A DNA stretch of 64,000 nucleotides from Aquisphaera giovannonii (GTDB taxonomy: Bacteria > Planctomycetota > Planctomycetia > Isosphaerales > Isosphaeraceae), in assembly GCF_008087625.1 (NCBI RefSeq), contig NZ_CP042997.1, forward strand, positions 2,108,001 through 2,172,000. Direction: 5' to 3'. Shown here in pieces: positions 50,565 to 58,610 of this stretch (position 1 is the first letter of the stretch; the number at the start of each line of letters is the position of its first letter). Under the pieces are notes generated by a model. It ran no database searches. It was not told the origin of the DNA and saw only the letters and a list, made by a program, of their open reading frames with translations. A program made the position numbers and the translations under genes.

Positions 50565-50768
50565 AATCGAGGTGGTGATCGGCGAGAAGTCTCCCAAGTT
50601 CTCCTCCATCGCTGCCATCTCGAGATACAGGTTCTCATCCTCCCTTAGCTGATTGATGCGCTCTCGACAGAACTGGACCTTCCTCCACGCCTGGACAACA
50701 CCGAGGAGCAATGCGAGCAGGGCTATCGCAGCCATCCGCCGTCGTGTTCTCATACGGAGTGACAGCAT

Positions 50769-51143
50769 AAGAATTCCGTGGAAATATGACTGAACGAGCC
50801 TGGTGGTGTGGGTCAGCGAGGCGCAGCCCACCATCCGGCGAGTAGAAGTCGCGGACCGCGTCAGCGATGCGTACCCCAGCATGTCGCATGTAGGAACGCG
50901 GCTCACTCACGCGGTCGTGCGATTGGCAAATCTGGCTCCGTCCTTCCCCAATCCGTGGTGCACTGCCCGAGCCCAACATGCCGGAGGAAGCTCGACCAAC
51001 GTTGGGCGCGATCCTGTATCACGACCGTGAAGAACTACGTCCCGCCTGGCACGTGCCAGCGACGATTCTCGGGCATGGACGCCTCAAGGCATTTTGGGAT
51101 GGTGGGTTGCGATTGGCTGGCCCACCCCACTACGACTTCGATT
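50769..51143. other. Non-coding region with two inverted GGTGGG...CCCACC hairpin repeats
   Basis: No ORF here has family-like content. Two related 28-31-base hairpins lie in opposite orientation: 50804-50834, which on the minus strand reads ATGGTGGGCTGCG...CTGACCCACAC, and 51099-51127, ATGGTGGGTTGCG...CTGGCCCACC. Both have a GGTGGG / CCCACC stem. They look like members of a short intergenic repeat family. The first lies just upstream of the start of small-protein gene B. Confidence 0.5.
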
Positions 51144-52046
51144 CTACAAGCCCATCCATCGGCAGACGTAGACCTGCGTCAAGTCGTCCTCGCGAACCGG
51201 CCCGTAATGGACCGTCAGATCGAATCCGGCCCGCTTCAGGACCTCCGGCAGGTCGGCGCCGAACTCGGTGAAGACGAGGTAGCCGACGTCCCCCCCGGGG
51301 TGGTGGATCGACGCGGCGAGGTGCTTGATCGAACCGTCGGGGCGCAGCTCGGCCCGGCGGAACGTCTTCGGCTCGTCGGGGAGGACCGGGACGGTGAAGA
51401 TGTGCAGGCCGCCTGGGGCGAGGACGCGTCGGATCCCGCGGAGGGCCGCGCCCAGGTCGGGGACGTGCTCGAGAGACTCGGAGGTCAGCACCAGGTCGAA
51501 GCTCGCGTCCGGATAGGTCAGCCGGGTCAGGTCCTCGGAGCGGACGCCCTCGACGATGGCACCGGGCGGAGCGCCGGGATGGTAATCGGAGGAGGCGAAG
51601 CCCGGCAGGTGCGAGAGCGCCCCGTGGATGCCGTCGATCCGGTTGATCTCGGCGATCCGCATTCGGGCGGCCTCGGGGGAGCGCACCCACTCGGCCAGCG
51701 AGCGGGCCGGGGCAGGGGGGCTGCCGATCGGGAACGTTTCGAGGAGCACGGAGGCGATCCGCCTGGCCCGAAGCTTGGCGCCGCAGCCCGCGCAGTCGGA
51801 GGATTCCTTGCGGGCCAGGGCCTTCGCCAGCCTCGGCGTCAGTCCCCAGCGCTCGGCCAGCTTCTCGGGGACGACCCGGCGGCGGTAGATCATCGGCCGG
51901 ACCCGTCCGCAGACCGAGCATCGGGCCCAGCGGCCCGACAGCACGGCGCCGGCGTGGTCGCGGACGAGCCAGCCCAGCCGGTGGCCCTCGTTCCAGGCGG
52001 GGACGAGGATCCGCTTCAGGGACTTCGGGATCGGCAATCGGGCCAT
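51144..52046 (-). CDS. Class I SAM-dependent methyltransferase with N-terminal cysteine pairs
   Basis: A 300-residue protein. Two cysteine pairs, CSVC (about residue 43) and CAGC (about residue 85), could form a zinc-binding site in the N-terminal part. The C-terminal half is a methyltransferase fold: LTRLTYPDASFDLVLTSES, LEHVPDLGAALRGIRRVLAP and GGLHIFTVP are the usual motif II-III segments of class I enzymes. The glycine-rich SAM loop (motif I) is not obvious, so the fold call rests on the later motifs. Ribosome site GGGGAG precedes the start. Such proteins are often found with glycan or lipid biosynthesis, but no such neighbours are present. The substrate is unknown. Confidence 0.7.
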   Translation of the reverse strand: MARLPIPKSLKRILVPAWNEGHRLGWLVRDHAGAVLSGRWARCSVCGRVRPMIYRRRVVPEKLAERWGLTPRLAKALARKESSDCAGCGAKLRARRIASVLLETFPIGSPPAPARSLAEWVRSPEAARMRIAEINRIDGIHGALSHLPGFASSDYHPGAPPGAIVEGVRSEDLTRLTYPDASFDLVLTSESLEHVPDLGAALRGIRRVLAPGGLHIFTVPVLPDEPKTFRRAELRPDGSIKHLAASIHHPGGDVGYLVFTEFGADLPEVLKRAGFDLTVHYGPVREDDLTQVYVCRWMGL

Positions 52047-52216
52047 CGTCGTGCTCCCCGTCGAGACCCGGATTGTACCGCCGGGGCGGCCCGCGGGGAG
52101 TCCTCGCCGCTCACCTTGACCCTGGGGGCCCGACCGATTACAATCAATTCATGCGTATGCGACGCCGATGAACCGGCGGTAAGTCCTTGAATTCCAGGAT
52201 ATTGGGACGAGCCTCG

Positions 52217-53386
52217 ATGGCCTACTCCACCACGGTGACGCGGCACAGGACCCGGGAAGTCGGCGTCGACGACCATGTCGTCGGCGGGTCCAACCCGATC
52301 TGGGTGCAGTCGATGACGACGACGAACACCTTCGACGCCGAGGCCACGCTGGCGCAGATCCGCCGGCTGGAGGAGGCCGGCTGCGAGATCGTCCGGGTGA
52401 CCGTGCCCAAGAAGGAGGACGTCGAGGGGTGCAAGGCGATCCGGGACCACATCAAGATCCCGCTCATCGCCGACATCCACTACGACTACCGCATGGCGCT
52501 CGCCTGCCTGGAGGCCCGCACCCCCTCGGGCCGCCGGGCGGTGGACAAGATCCGCATCAACCCCGGGAACATCGGCGGCGAGGAGCGGTTCAAGGAGGTC
52601 GTCCGCAAGGCGAAGGACGCCGGCGTGCCGATGCGGATCGGCGTGAACTCCGGCAGCCTGGAGAAGGACCTGATCGAGAAATACGGCTTCCCCTGCCCGG
52701 AGGCCATGGTCGAGAGCGCCCTGCGTCACATCGAGACGGCCGAGAGCCTCGGCTACAAGCTGATGATCGTCAGCCTGAAGGCGAGCCACGTGCCGACGGC
52801 CGTCGAGTGCTACACCCAGTACGCCGCCAAGTGCGACTACCCGACCCACGTGGGCATCACCGAGGCCGGGTCCAAGGAGTACGGCACCCTGAAGAGCGCC
52901 GCCGGGATCGGGGCCATCCTCCTGCGGGGCGTCGGCGACACGATCCGGGTCTCGCTGCTGGGCGACCCGGTGCCGGAGATCGCGGCCGGCTTCGACATCC
53001 TCCGCGCCTGCGACCGCCGCGTGACGCAGCCCGAGGTCGTCGCCTGCCCGACCTGCGGCCGGCTGGACATCGACCTGGAGCGGATCGTCGCGGAGGTCGA
53101 GGAGAAGATGAAGGGGCTGAGCAACCCCCTGCGGATCAGCATCCTCGGCTGCCTGGTCAACGGCTTCGGCGAGGCCAAGGAAGCCGACCTGGGCATCGCC
53201 GCCGGCGCCGGGAAGGGCATCATCTTCAAGCGCGGCGTGCCGATCCGCCACGTCAAGGAAGACGAGATGGTCCAGGCCCTCCTCCAGGAGGTCGAGCGGT
53301 TCGAAGAGGAGACGAAGCCCCTCGCCTCGTTCGTGGAGAAGGAGAAGCAGAAGCAGGCCAAGGCGGCGCTGCCGGTCCTGAACTGA
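52217..53386 (+). CDS. ispG: 4-hydroxy-3-methylbut-2-enyl diphosphate synthase IspG
   Basis: A 389-residue IspG, the iron-sulfur enzyme of the MEP isoprenoid pathway that reductively opens MEcPP to HMBPP. The TIM-barrel part has IWVQSMTTTNTFDAEATLAQI, DIHYDYRMAL, KIRINPGNIGG and HVGITEAGSKEYG. The [4Fe-4S] ligands are the two cysteines of CPTCGRLDIDL and the cysteine of GCLVNGFGEAKEADLGIA, with the conserved glutamate as fourth ligand. The short two-domain form fits bacteria. The start at 52217 (MAYSTTVTRHRT) is preferred to an upstream TTG at 52187. It is convergent with the kinase gene; the two ends are 41 bp apart. Confidence 0.96.
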   Translation: MAYSTTVTRHRTREVGVDDHVVGGSNPIWVQSMTTTNTFDAEATLAQIRRLEEAGCEIVRVTVPKKEDVEGCKAIRDHIKIPLIADIHYDYRMALACLEARTPSGRRAVDKIRINPGNIGGEERFKEVVRKAKDAGVPMRIGVNSGSLEKDLIEKYGFPCPEAMVESALRHIETAESLGYKLMIVSLKASHVPTAVECYTQYAAKCDYPTHVGITEAGSKEYGTLKSAAGIGAILLRGVGDTIRVSLLGDPVPEIAAGFDILRACDRRVTQPEVVACPTCGRLDIDLERIVAEVEEKMKGLSNPLRISILGCLVNGFGEAKEADLGIAAGAGKGIIFKRGVPIRHVKEDEMVQALLQEVERFEEETKPLASFVEKEKQKQAKAALPVLN

Positions 53387-53427
53387 GCCCGGCCGCTCCC
53401 GGCCTCGATCGCTGACCCCGGCGTGCC

Positions 53428-54963
53428 TCACCGGCCCTGCGGCCGTGGCCTCGGCTCGTTTGGTTGCCGCGAACGACGGCGCGTCGCGAACAGGCGTACG
53501 AGGAGCGGGATGGCCGCGAGGATGGCGAGGATCAGGATCCTTCGCCAGTGCCCCCGACGCCGGGCCCTTCGCCCCTGGACCCGGCTGTCGCTGGCGTTTC
53601 GGGGCCTCGTATAGACGTTCGTCGGGCCTTCGCCGACCACGGGGTGAGCTGACTCGGCGACCGATTGGTCCGCCAGCCCGTAGACGGAATCGGGGTCGAA
53701 TCGGTCCTCGGCGTGGGGGGAGGCCGGCCGGCTCGGCGGGAGATGGCTGGGCTTCGCCTCCGCGCACCGCTTGAGGCCGTCGATGACCTCGACCATGGAT
53801 TGCGGCCGCACCCCCACGGATTTCCCCATCATCCGCCAGAAGAACTCGTTGAGCGGGACCGGGACGTCGTCGCGTGCGTTCCGGAGCGAGGGGATCGGTC
53901 GCTCTCGGTGGCCGAGCATGCGCTCCATGAACGACTTGCCCCCGTACGGGGCGCGGCCGGTCAGGAGGTAGTGGAGCGTGCACCCTAGCGAGTAGATGTC
54001 CGACCGCGGATCCGCCAGGCGCGGGTCGAACGCCTGCTCGGGCGACATGTAATCGACCGTCCCCACGATCACCCCGCTGACCGTGAGGTCCGTGTCGGAA
54101 CCCTCGGCGTCCATCGCCTCCAACCCCTGATTCACCCGGGCCAGGCCCAGGTCCAGCACCTTCACGACATTCGACCGATCCAGGAGCAGGTTCGCCGGCT
54201 TGATGTCGCGGTGCGTGATCCCTCGGTCGTGGGCCTCCTTCAGGCCGCGCGCGGCCTGGATGACGCAGTCGACGGCCTGGCGGACCGACATCGGCCCGTG
54301 GTCGCGGACGTGGCGGGCGAGGTCCTTCCCGTCGACGTATTCCATCACGAGGTACAGGAGTCCCCTCGCCTCCCCGGAGTCGAGGGCGGCGACGATATTC
54401 GGGTGGCTCAGCCTCGCCACGGCGGAGACCTCCCTGCGGAACCGCGCGACCGCCGCCCTGTCCCGGCTGATGGAAGGGGACAGCAGCTTCAGCGCGAGGT
54501 CGGCCTCCGTCCCCGGGTGCCGGACCCGGAAGACCAGGCCCATGCCGCCGGCGCCAATCTTGTCGAGGACCAGATAGTCGCCGATGGCGAGCCCGCGGGC
54601 TTTCCCCTGGCGGATGGCGGCCGCCTGGTACGGGGTGAGCCAGCCCCTGCGGACCATCGCTCCGGCCAGTCGGGACACCACGACCGGCTCGTCCCCGGGG
54701 AAGAGCTGGGCTCGAAGCTCAAGGAGGCGCGACTCCTCGACGAGGCCGCTCCCGACGACGCTCTCCGCGAATTGCCTCGGGTCGTCGAGGAACGCCGCCG
54801 GGGGGCTGGGGGAGGCGTCCGGGGGCAGGCCCGCGTCTTCACCGGACGAGTCATAGAGCAAGGTCTCGGATGCGTCGCAGGTGTAGTCGGCCAGGTCGGC
54901 CGGAGGTGAATCCTCCGGGACCTTGTCCGGACGACCGGGGCGTGCGGATCCGGCTGGCCGCAT
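53428..54963 (-). CDS. Membrane-anchored Hanks-type Ser/Thr protein kinase
   Basis: A 511-residue kinase. After an N-terminal region of about 140 residues (including LVEESRLLELRAQLFPGDEP and MVRRGWLTPYQAAAIRQGK, the short helical lead-in common in planctomycete kinases) comes the catalytic domain. It shows IGAGGMGLVFRVRHPGTEAD, the lysine of LALKLLSP, the catalytic loop HRDIKPANLLLD, and DLGLARV in place of the usual DFG. GTVDYMSPEQAFDP and SDIYSLGCTLHYLLTGRAPY follow. A Ser/Pro-rich linker leads to a C-terminal membrane segment (ILILAILAAIPLLVRLF, about residues 473-489). The outside tail is short, so there is no sensor domain. The start at 54963 has GAGGG in front. Confidence 0.92.
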   Translation of the reverse strand: MRPAGSARPGRPDKVPEDSPPADLADYTCDASETLLYDSSGEDAGLPPDASPSPPAAFLDDPRQFAESVVGSGLVEESRLLELRAQLFPGDEPVVVSRLAGAMVRRGWLTPYQAAAIRQGKARGLAIGDYLVLDKIGAGGMGLVFRVRHPGTEADLALKLLSPSISRDRAAVARFRREVSAVARLSHPNIVAALDSGEARGLLYLVMEYVDGKDLARHVRDHGPMSVRQAVDCVIQAARGLKEAHDRGITHRDIKPANLLLDRSNVVKVLDLGLARVNQGLEAMDAEGSDTDLTVSGVIVGTVDYMSPEQAFDPRLADPRSDIYSLGCTLHYLLTGRAPYGGKSFMERMLGHRERPIPSLRNARDDVPVPLNEFFWRMMGKSVGVRPQSMVEVIDGLKRCAEAKPSHLPPSRPASPHAEDRFDPDSVYGLADQSVAESAHPVVGEGPTNVYTRPRNASDSRVQGRRARRRGHWRRILILAILAAIPLLVRLFATRRRSRQPNEPRPRPQGR

Positions 54964-55223
54964 GGAGGCCCTCGAATGGCAGGGACCTTGGCGCGGCGGC
55001 GCCACGCCATCTCGACCACGATACGTCACGCGGCGAGGGGACGGCAATCGCCAACGCACGTTTCGAGCGCGGCCCGGAGAGGGTCTTCAGATCAGGAGAG
55101 CCGTAGGATTGACCCAAGGTCAATTCACATCCTAACATTCGCTCAGGACGGCGAGGCATCCGCGTCGGGGCGGATCGCGCATTCCCGCTCGCAAGAGGAG
55201 GGATGGGGACTCGAGGAGGAGCC

Positions 55224-55826
55224 ATGACGATCGCCTTCGCCTGTGCGTCTTGCGGCCGTCGATATCAGGTCCCTCGCCGATGGATCGGCAGGCGCGTCCG
55301 CTGCAAGGCGTGCGGGCAGGTCCAGCCCGCCCCGGCGCGGGCGACGCGGGAAGGTGAATCGGGGACGCTTGAGCGGCACCCCGAGAACACCGGCGCTCCT
55401 CCCTCCCTTCCCGTCGAGGTCCCGGCACCGGTCGCATCCACGCCGCGGGCCGGCCCGCGGCCCCGGCGCCGTCGCAGGCCCGCGACGCTCGAGGAGTGCC
55501 GGGTCCAGCGACCCGCCGTCGCACTCCTGCTGCTCAGCGGCTGCGACCTTTTCATGACCTTCGCCCTGCTCCGGAGGAGTCCGGCGTATTTCGAGTCGAA
55601 CCCCGTCGCCATGTGGTTCTTCGCCCGCTGGAACATGGCGGGCATGGCCCTCTTCAAGTTCGGCGCGGTCGGCGTGGCGATCGCGGCGTGCGAGCTGGTC
55701 GAACGCAAGCGACCGGGCCTCGGCAAGCTCATCCTGATCCTCGGTTGCGTCGCCGCCGCCTACGCCTTCGTCCAGGGATACCGGCTGATCCTCGGGGTGG
55801 AGGGTCCTGACCTCGCCGACGAGTGA
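55224..55826 (+). CDS. Zinc-ribbon membrane protein, DUF5658-like
   Basis: A 200-residue protein: an N-terminal four-cysteine ribbon (FACASCGRRYQVPRRW with CKACGQV about 18 residues on), a Pro/Arg-rich linker of about 60 residues, then three membrane segments (VALLLLSGCDLFMTFALL, ALFKFGAVGVAIAACEL, LILILGCVAAAYAFVQGY). The membrane part, with CDLFMTFALLRRSP and ESNPVAMWFF, matches the DUF5658 pattern. The start at 55224 is set by GGAGG four bases upstream. Function is unknown; the head would sit in the cytoplasm. Another ribbon-headed membrane protein lies at 9824, with an unrelated body. Confidence 0.7.
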   Translation: MTIAFACASCGRRYQVPRRWIGRRVRCKACGQVQPAPARATREGESGTLERHPENTGAPPSLPVEVPAPVASTPRAGPRPRRRRRPATLEECRVQRPAVALLLLSGCDLFMTFALLRRSPAYFESNPVAMWFFARWNMAGMALFKFGAVGVAIAACELVERKRPGLGKLILILGCVAAAYAFVQGYRLILGVEGPDLADE

Positions 55827-56032
55827 GCGGCCCCGTTGCGGATGACCGGGAGGCGCGGGGCGGCCTGCTCGCGGCGCCTCCTCGTTGCCATGGACAAAAC
55901 CCGACCCCTGCGCATAATCGGCTCCACTCGCCCAAGAGCGACATCCGATACGTAGGGTTGCTTCCTCGCCTCGAGCGACGCGGGGCATGCCTGCATGCCT
56001 CCTTCCCATAAATGAACGTGAAAGGATTCACG

Positions 56033-56668
56033 ATGAGATCGGCAACGGCGCGGAGGGCGTGCCATGGCCTGTTGCTGACCGTGGCGTGTGCGTCCGGGTT
56101 CGGAGTCGGGACGGTCCAGGCCGCGGCCACGAAGAAGGTGACCCTGAGCGGCCAGGACGCGAGGACCTTCGTCGCCTGGAACCGCTTCCTGGCGGGAGGG
56201 ACGCCGACGTGGTCCGCGAGGCATGCGCCGGACTTCTCGCCGATGGTCCGGAGCACGATCTGGCAGATCGTCAAGTCCGACACGCAGGCCGAGCAGCTGG
56301 CCAACCCGATGATCGACTACCTGCTTTGGCGTCGCAGCCTCAACGTCAGGCGGTTCGCGACCTACCACCCCTATCTGAACCCCAGGCTGGCCCAGCTCCT
56401 GAACAGCAGCCCGACCTTGCCCTCGGGCGCCCCGGCGCCGCAGCCGCCGACGGCCGTGTCGCCCCAGGATTTGACCGGTCCCAAGGCGGGCCCGACCCCC
56501 TCGACGCCCTCCACGACGACCCCCCCCGCGCCCTCGGATCCGATCGGCCAGACCGTGTCCCCCCCTTCGGTCCCCGAGCCGAGTTCCCTCGTCCTGGCGG
56601 CCACGATGACGGGGATGGGCCTCTGGTGGCGGCACCGAATCGGCCGCGAGCAGCGGTCCCGCCGCTGA
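56033..56668 (+). CDS. PEP-CTERM sorting-signal protein
   Basis: A 211-residue exported protein. A signal peptide (ACHGLLLTVACASGFGVG) ends near VQAAA. The mature part has about 100 residues with no family I recognise (VTLSGQDARTFVAWNRFLAG; MIDYLLWRRSLNVRRF). A stalk rich in Pro, Thr and Ser follows, and the protein ends in a PEP-CTERM signal: VPEPSSLVLAATMTGMG, a hydrophobic segment and a basic tail (RHRIGREQRSRR). Such tails are cut by an exosortase that moves proteins to the cell surface; no exosortase gene is in this window. The start at 56033 has AAAGGA six bases upstream; an in-frame ATG at 56012 is possible. Confidence 0.85.
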   Translation: MRSATARRACHGLLLTVACASGFGVGTVQAAATKKVTLSGQDARTFVAWNRFLAGGTPTWSARHAPDFSPMVRSTIWQIVKSDTQAEQLANPMIDYLLWRRSLNVRRFATYHPYLNPRLAQLLNSSPTLPSGAPAPQPPTAVSPQDLTGPKAGPTPSTPSTTTPPAPSDPIGQTVSPPSVPEPSSLVLAATMTGMGLWWRHRIGREQRSRR

Positions 56669-56878
56669 GGAGCCCGGTCGCGGCCCCCGGCCGCGCCCCC
56701 CGTTTTCCCGCCGCATCCCTCCGCCTTCTGGTAAGCTGGTCGCCGGCCGCCGCAGCGGGAACCCGCGCGGTCCGATGCGTGTCTGTACACGCGGAGGCCC
56801 GGCGAAGGTTCGACGTCGTCCCCTCGGCCGGCCCCAGGCGACCTGCATCGAGCGGACTCGAGGAACGGAACGAAAACG

Positions 56879-58474
56879 ATGGCGGACGCGTCACGGTTCT
56901 ACATCACCACGGCGATTGACTATCCCAACAGCCGGCCGCACATCGGCACCGCGTTCGAGAAGATCGGCGCGGACGTTCAGGCCCGCTTCCGCCGCATGGA
57001 AGGCGCCTCGGTCCACTTCCTGATGGGCAACGACGAGAACACCATCAAGGTGACCCAGCGAGCCCGCGAGCTCGGCCTGGAGCCGAAGCCGTACGTGGAC
57101 GACATGGCCCGCCAGTTCCAGGAAGTCTGGAAGGCCCTGGAGATCTCCAACGACGACTTCATCCAGACGAGCGAGGAACGCCACCACCGCGGCTGCCAGG
57201 CGTTCATCCAGGCCGTCCACGACGCGGGCGACATCTACAAGGGGGTCTACAAGGGCCACTACTGCAACGGCTGCGAGTCCTTCAAGACCGAGAAGGAGGT
57301 CGCCGAGGGGAACGGCCGCTGCCCGAACCACCCCAATCAGGAGCTCGTCTTCCTCGAGGAGGAGAACTACTACTTCCGCTGGTCCGCGTTCCGGGATCGG
57401 CTCCTGGCACACTACGAGTCGCACCCCGAGTTCATCCAGCCGGAGAGCCGTCGCAACGAGATCATGAGCCTCGTCCGGGAGGAACTCCGCGACGTCGCGA
57501 TCTCCCGGAAAGGTTTCACGTGGGGCATCCCGGTCCCGTTCGATCCGGGCCACACGATCTATGTCTGGTTCGACGCGCTGCTCAACTACGTGACGGCCGT
57601 CGGGTACGGGACGGACATGGAACGATTCCGTCGCGAATGGCCGGCGGACGTGCACGTGATCGGCAAGGACATCACGCGATTCCATTGCGCCCTCTGGCCG
57701 GCCATGCTCATGTCCGCGGGGGTCGAGCTGCCGCGCAAGGTCTTCGGCCACGGCTTCGTGTTCCGCAAGAACGAGGCGACCGGCGAGGCGGAGAAGCTCA
57801 GCAAGAGCCTGGGCAACGTCGTCGAGCCGATGGAGCTGATCAGCAAGTTCTCCGCCGAGGGCTTCCGCTACTACTTCATGAGCCAGTGCCCGTTCGGGGG
57901 CGACGGCGAGTTCTCCTTCGAGCGGTTCGCCGACGTCTACAACAGCGGGCTCGCCAACAACCTGGGCAACCTCTACAGCCGCATCCTGACGATGTGCGCG
58001 AAGTACTTCCCCGAGGGACTCGGCAGCAACGAGGGAGTGGACCTGACCGCGTGGCGGAAGGAGCTTGACCTGCCCTCGCTCATCGGCGAGCTCCGCGAGC
58101 GGATGGGGTCCTTCGACTACAGCACGGCGCTTCAGAAGATCTGGCTCGAGGTCGTCGATCGGGCGAACCGGTACACCCAGGAGACCGAGCCGTTCAAGGT
58201 CGCCAAGACCGACCTGGAGGCGGCCCGGACGATCCTCTTGAACCTCGTGGACTGGCTCCGCGTCGCCGCGATCCTGGTCAAGCCGGTCCTGCCGGCCACC
58301 GCCGAGACCTTCTACCGGGCGTTCAACTTCGAGGAGTCCACGCCCTGGGAGAAGGTCTCGTTCTCGACGGCCTCAACCCCCGCGCAGCCGCTGGAACTCC
58401 GGATCGAGGCGCCGCTGACCAATGGCAAGCCGGCGCCGCTGTTCCCCAAGATCGATACGAAGAAGCCGGCGTGA
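56879..58474 (+). CDS. metG: Methionyl-tRNA synthetase
   Basis: A 531-residue class I synthetase charging tRNA-Met. The class I signatures are HIGT (in NSRPHIGTAFEKIGADV) and KLSKS (in GEAEKLSKSLGNVVEP, about residue 307). A single zinc knuckle (HYCNGCESFKTE with the later CPNHP) lies in the connective domain. The anticodon-binding helical domain follows (GLANNLGNLYSRILTM; RWSAF earlier). The C-terminal dimerisation/tRNA-binding domain of longer MetRS proteins is absent, and the protein ends soon after the anticodon-binding bundle, as in many bacteria. It is followed by a large hairpin and a convergent methyltransferase gene. Confidence 0.97.
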   Translation: MADASRFYITTAIDYPNSRPHIGTAFEKIGADVQARFRRMEGASVHFLMGNDENTIKVTQRARELGLEPKPYVDDMARQFQEVWKALEISNDDFIQTSEERHHRGCQAFIQAVHDAGDIYKGVYKGHYCNGCESFKTEKEVAEGNGRCPNHPNQELVFLEEENYYFRWSAFRDRLLAHYESHPEFIQPESRRNEIMSLVREELRDVAISRKGFTWGIPVPFDPGHTIYVWFDALLNYVTAVGYGTDMERFRREWPADVHVIGKDITRFHCALWPAMLMSAGVELPRKVFGHGFVFRKNEATGEAEKLSKSLGNVVEPMELISKFSAEGFRYYFMSQCPFGGDGEFSFERFADVYNSGLANNLGNLYSRILTMCAKYFPEGLGSNEGVDLTAWRKELDLPSLIGELRERMGSFDYSTALQKIWLEVVDRANRYTQETEPFKVAKTDLEAARTILLNLVDWLRVAAILVKPVLPATAETFYRAFNFEESTPWEKVSFSTASTPAQPLELRIEAPLTNGKPAPLFPKIDTKKPA

Positions 58475-58496
58475 CGAGGGGACCTGCAGGGCATTG

Positions 58497-58574
58497 CCCG
58501 TGGGAGCCGGCTCCATCCGGCGACCGAGTGAGCCTCGGCCTGCCCGGTCGCCGGATGGAGCCGGCTCCCACGGG
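58497..58574. repeat. Perfect 29-bp inverted repeat (hairpin) after metG
   Basis: Arms at 58497-58525 (CCCGTGGGAGCCGGCTCCAT and on to GACC) and 58546-58574 are exact reverse complements around a 20-base loop. Each arm itself contains the palindrome GGAGCCGGCTCC. It lies between the converging metG and methyltransferase genes, so it may end transcription from both sides. Part of one arm recurs at about 59424-59442 (GCGGGAGCTGGCTCCATCC), which marks it as a member of an interspersed repeat family, not a simple terminator; no T-tract follows. Confidence 0.75.
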
Positions 58575-58610
58575 GCTCGATCTTCTCACGCACCTTTCCG
58601 CCGCACGGCC

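Larger units (their letters stand above)
49057..50593. mobile_element. ISL3-like insertion element within small-protein gene B
   Basis: A 1537-bp element with inverted ends: GAGACTTCTCGCTGTACCCC from 49057 (plus) and GAGACTTCTCGCCGATCACC from 50593 (minus). They share their first 12 bases and 19 of 23 overall. The flanking octamers CAAATTTC (49049-49056) and CCAAGTTC (50594-50601) agree at six of eight bases, which fits an aged 8-bp duplication as made by ISL3 elements. Removal of the element restores the host frame. Confidence 0.75.
48792..50768 (-). pseudogene. Small membrane-anchored protein, copy B, interrupted by the ISL3-like element
   Basis: The 5' part starts at 50768 (MLSLRMRTRRRMAAIALLAL, one membrane segment) and reads to EMAAMEENL at the element's right border (50594). 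The 3' part resumes at 49056 and reads ALEFRPKAEYFRRIETGPEG, then KDPQLLQAIQEASRT and MYEQVIRRPWVPNPVETL, to TGA at 48792. Removing the 1537-bp element and one 8-bp duplicate leaves 432 bases, an open frame of 143 residues that aligns along its length with copy A (41231-41673). Before the insertion the gene was therefore intact. The protein would be anchored in the membrane with a charged helical domain outside. Its function is unknown. Confidence 0.78.
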
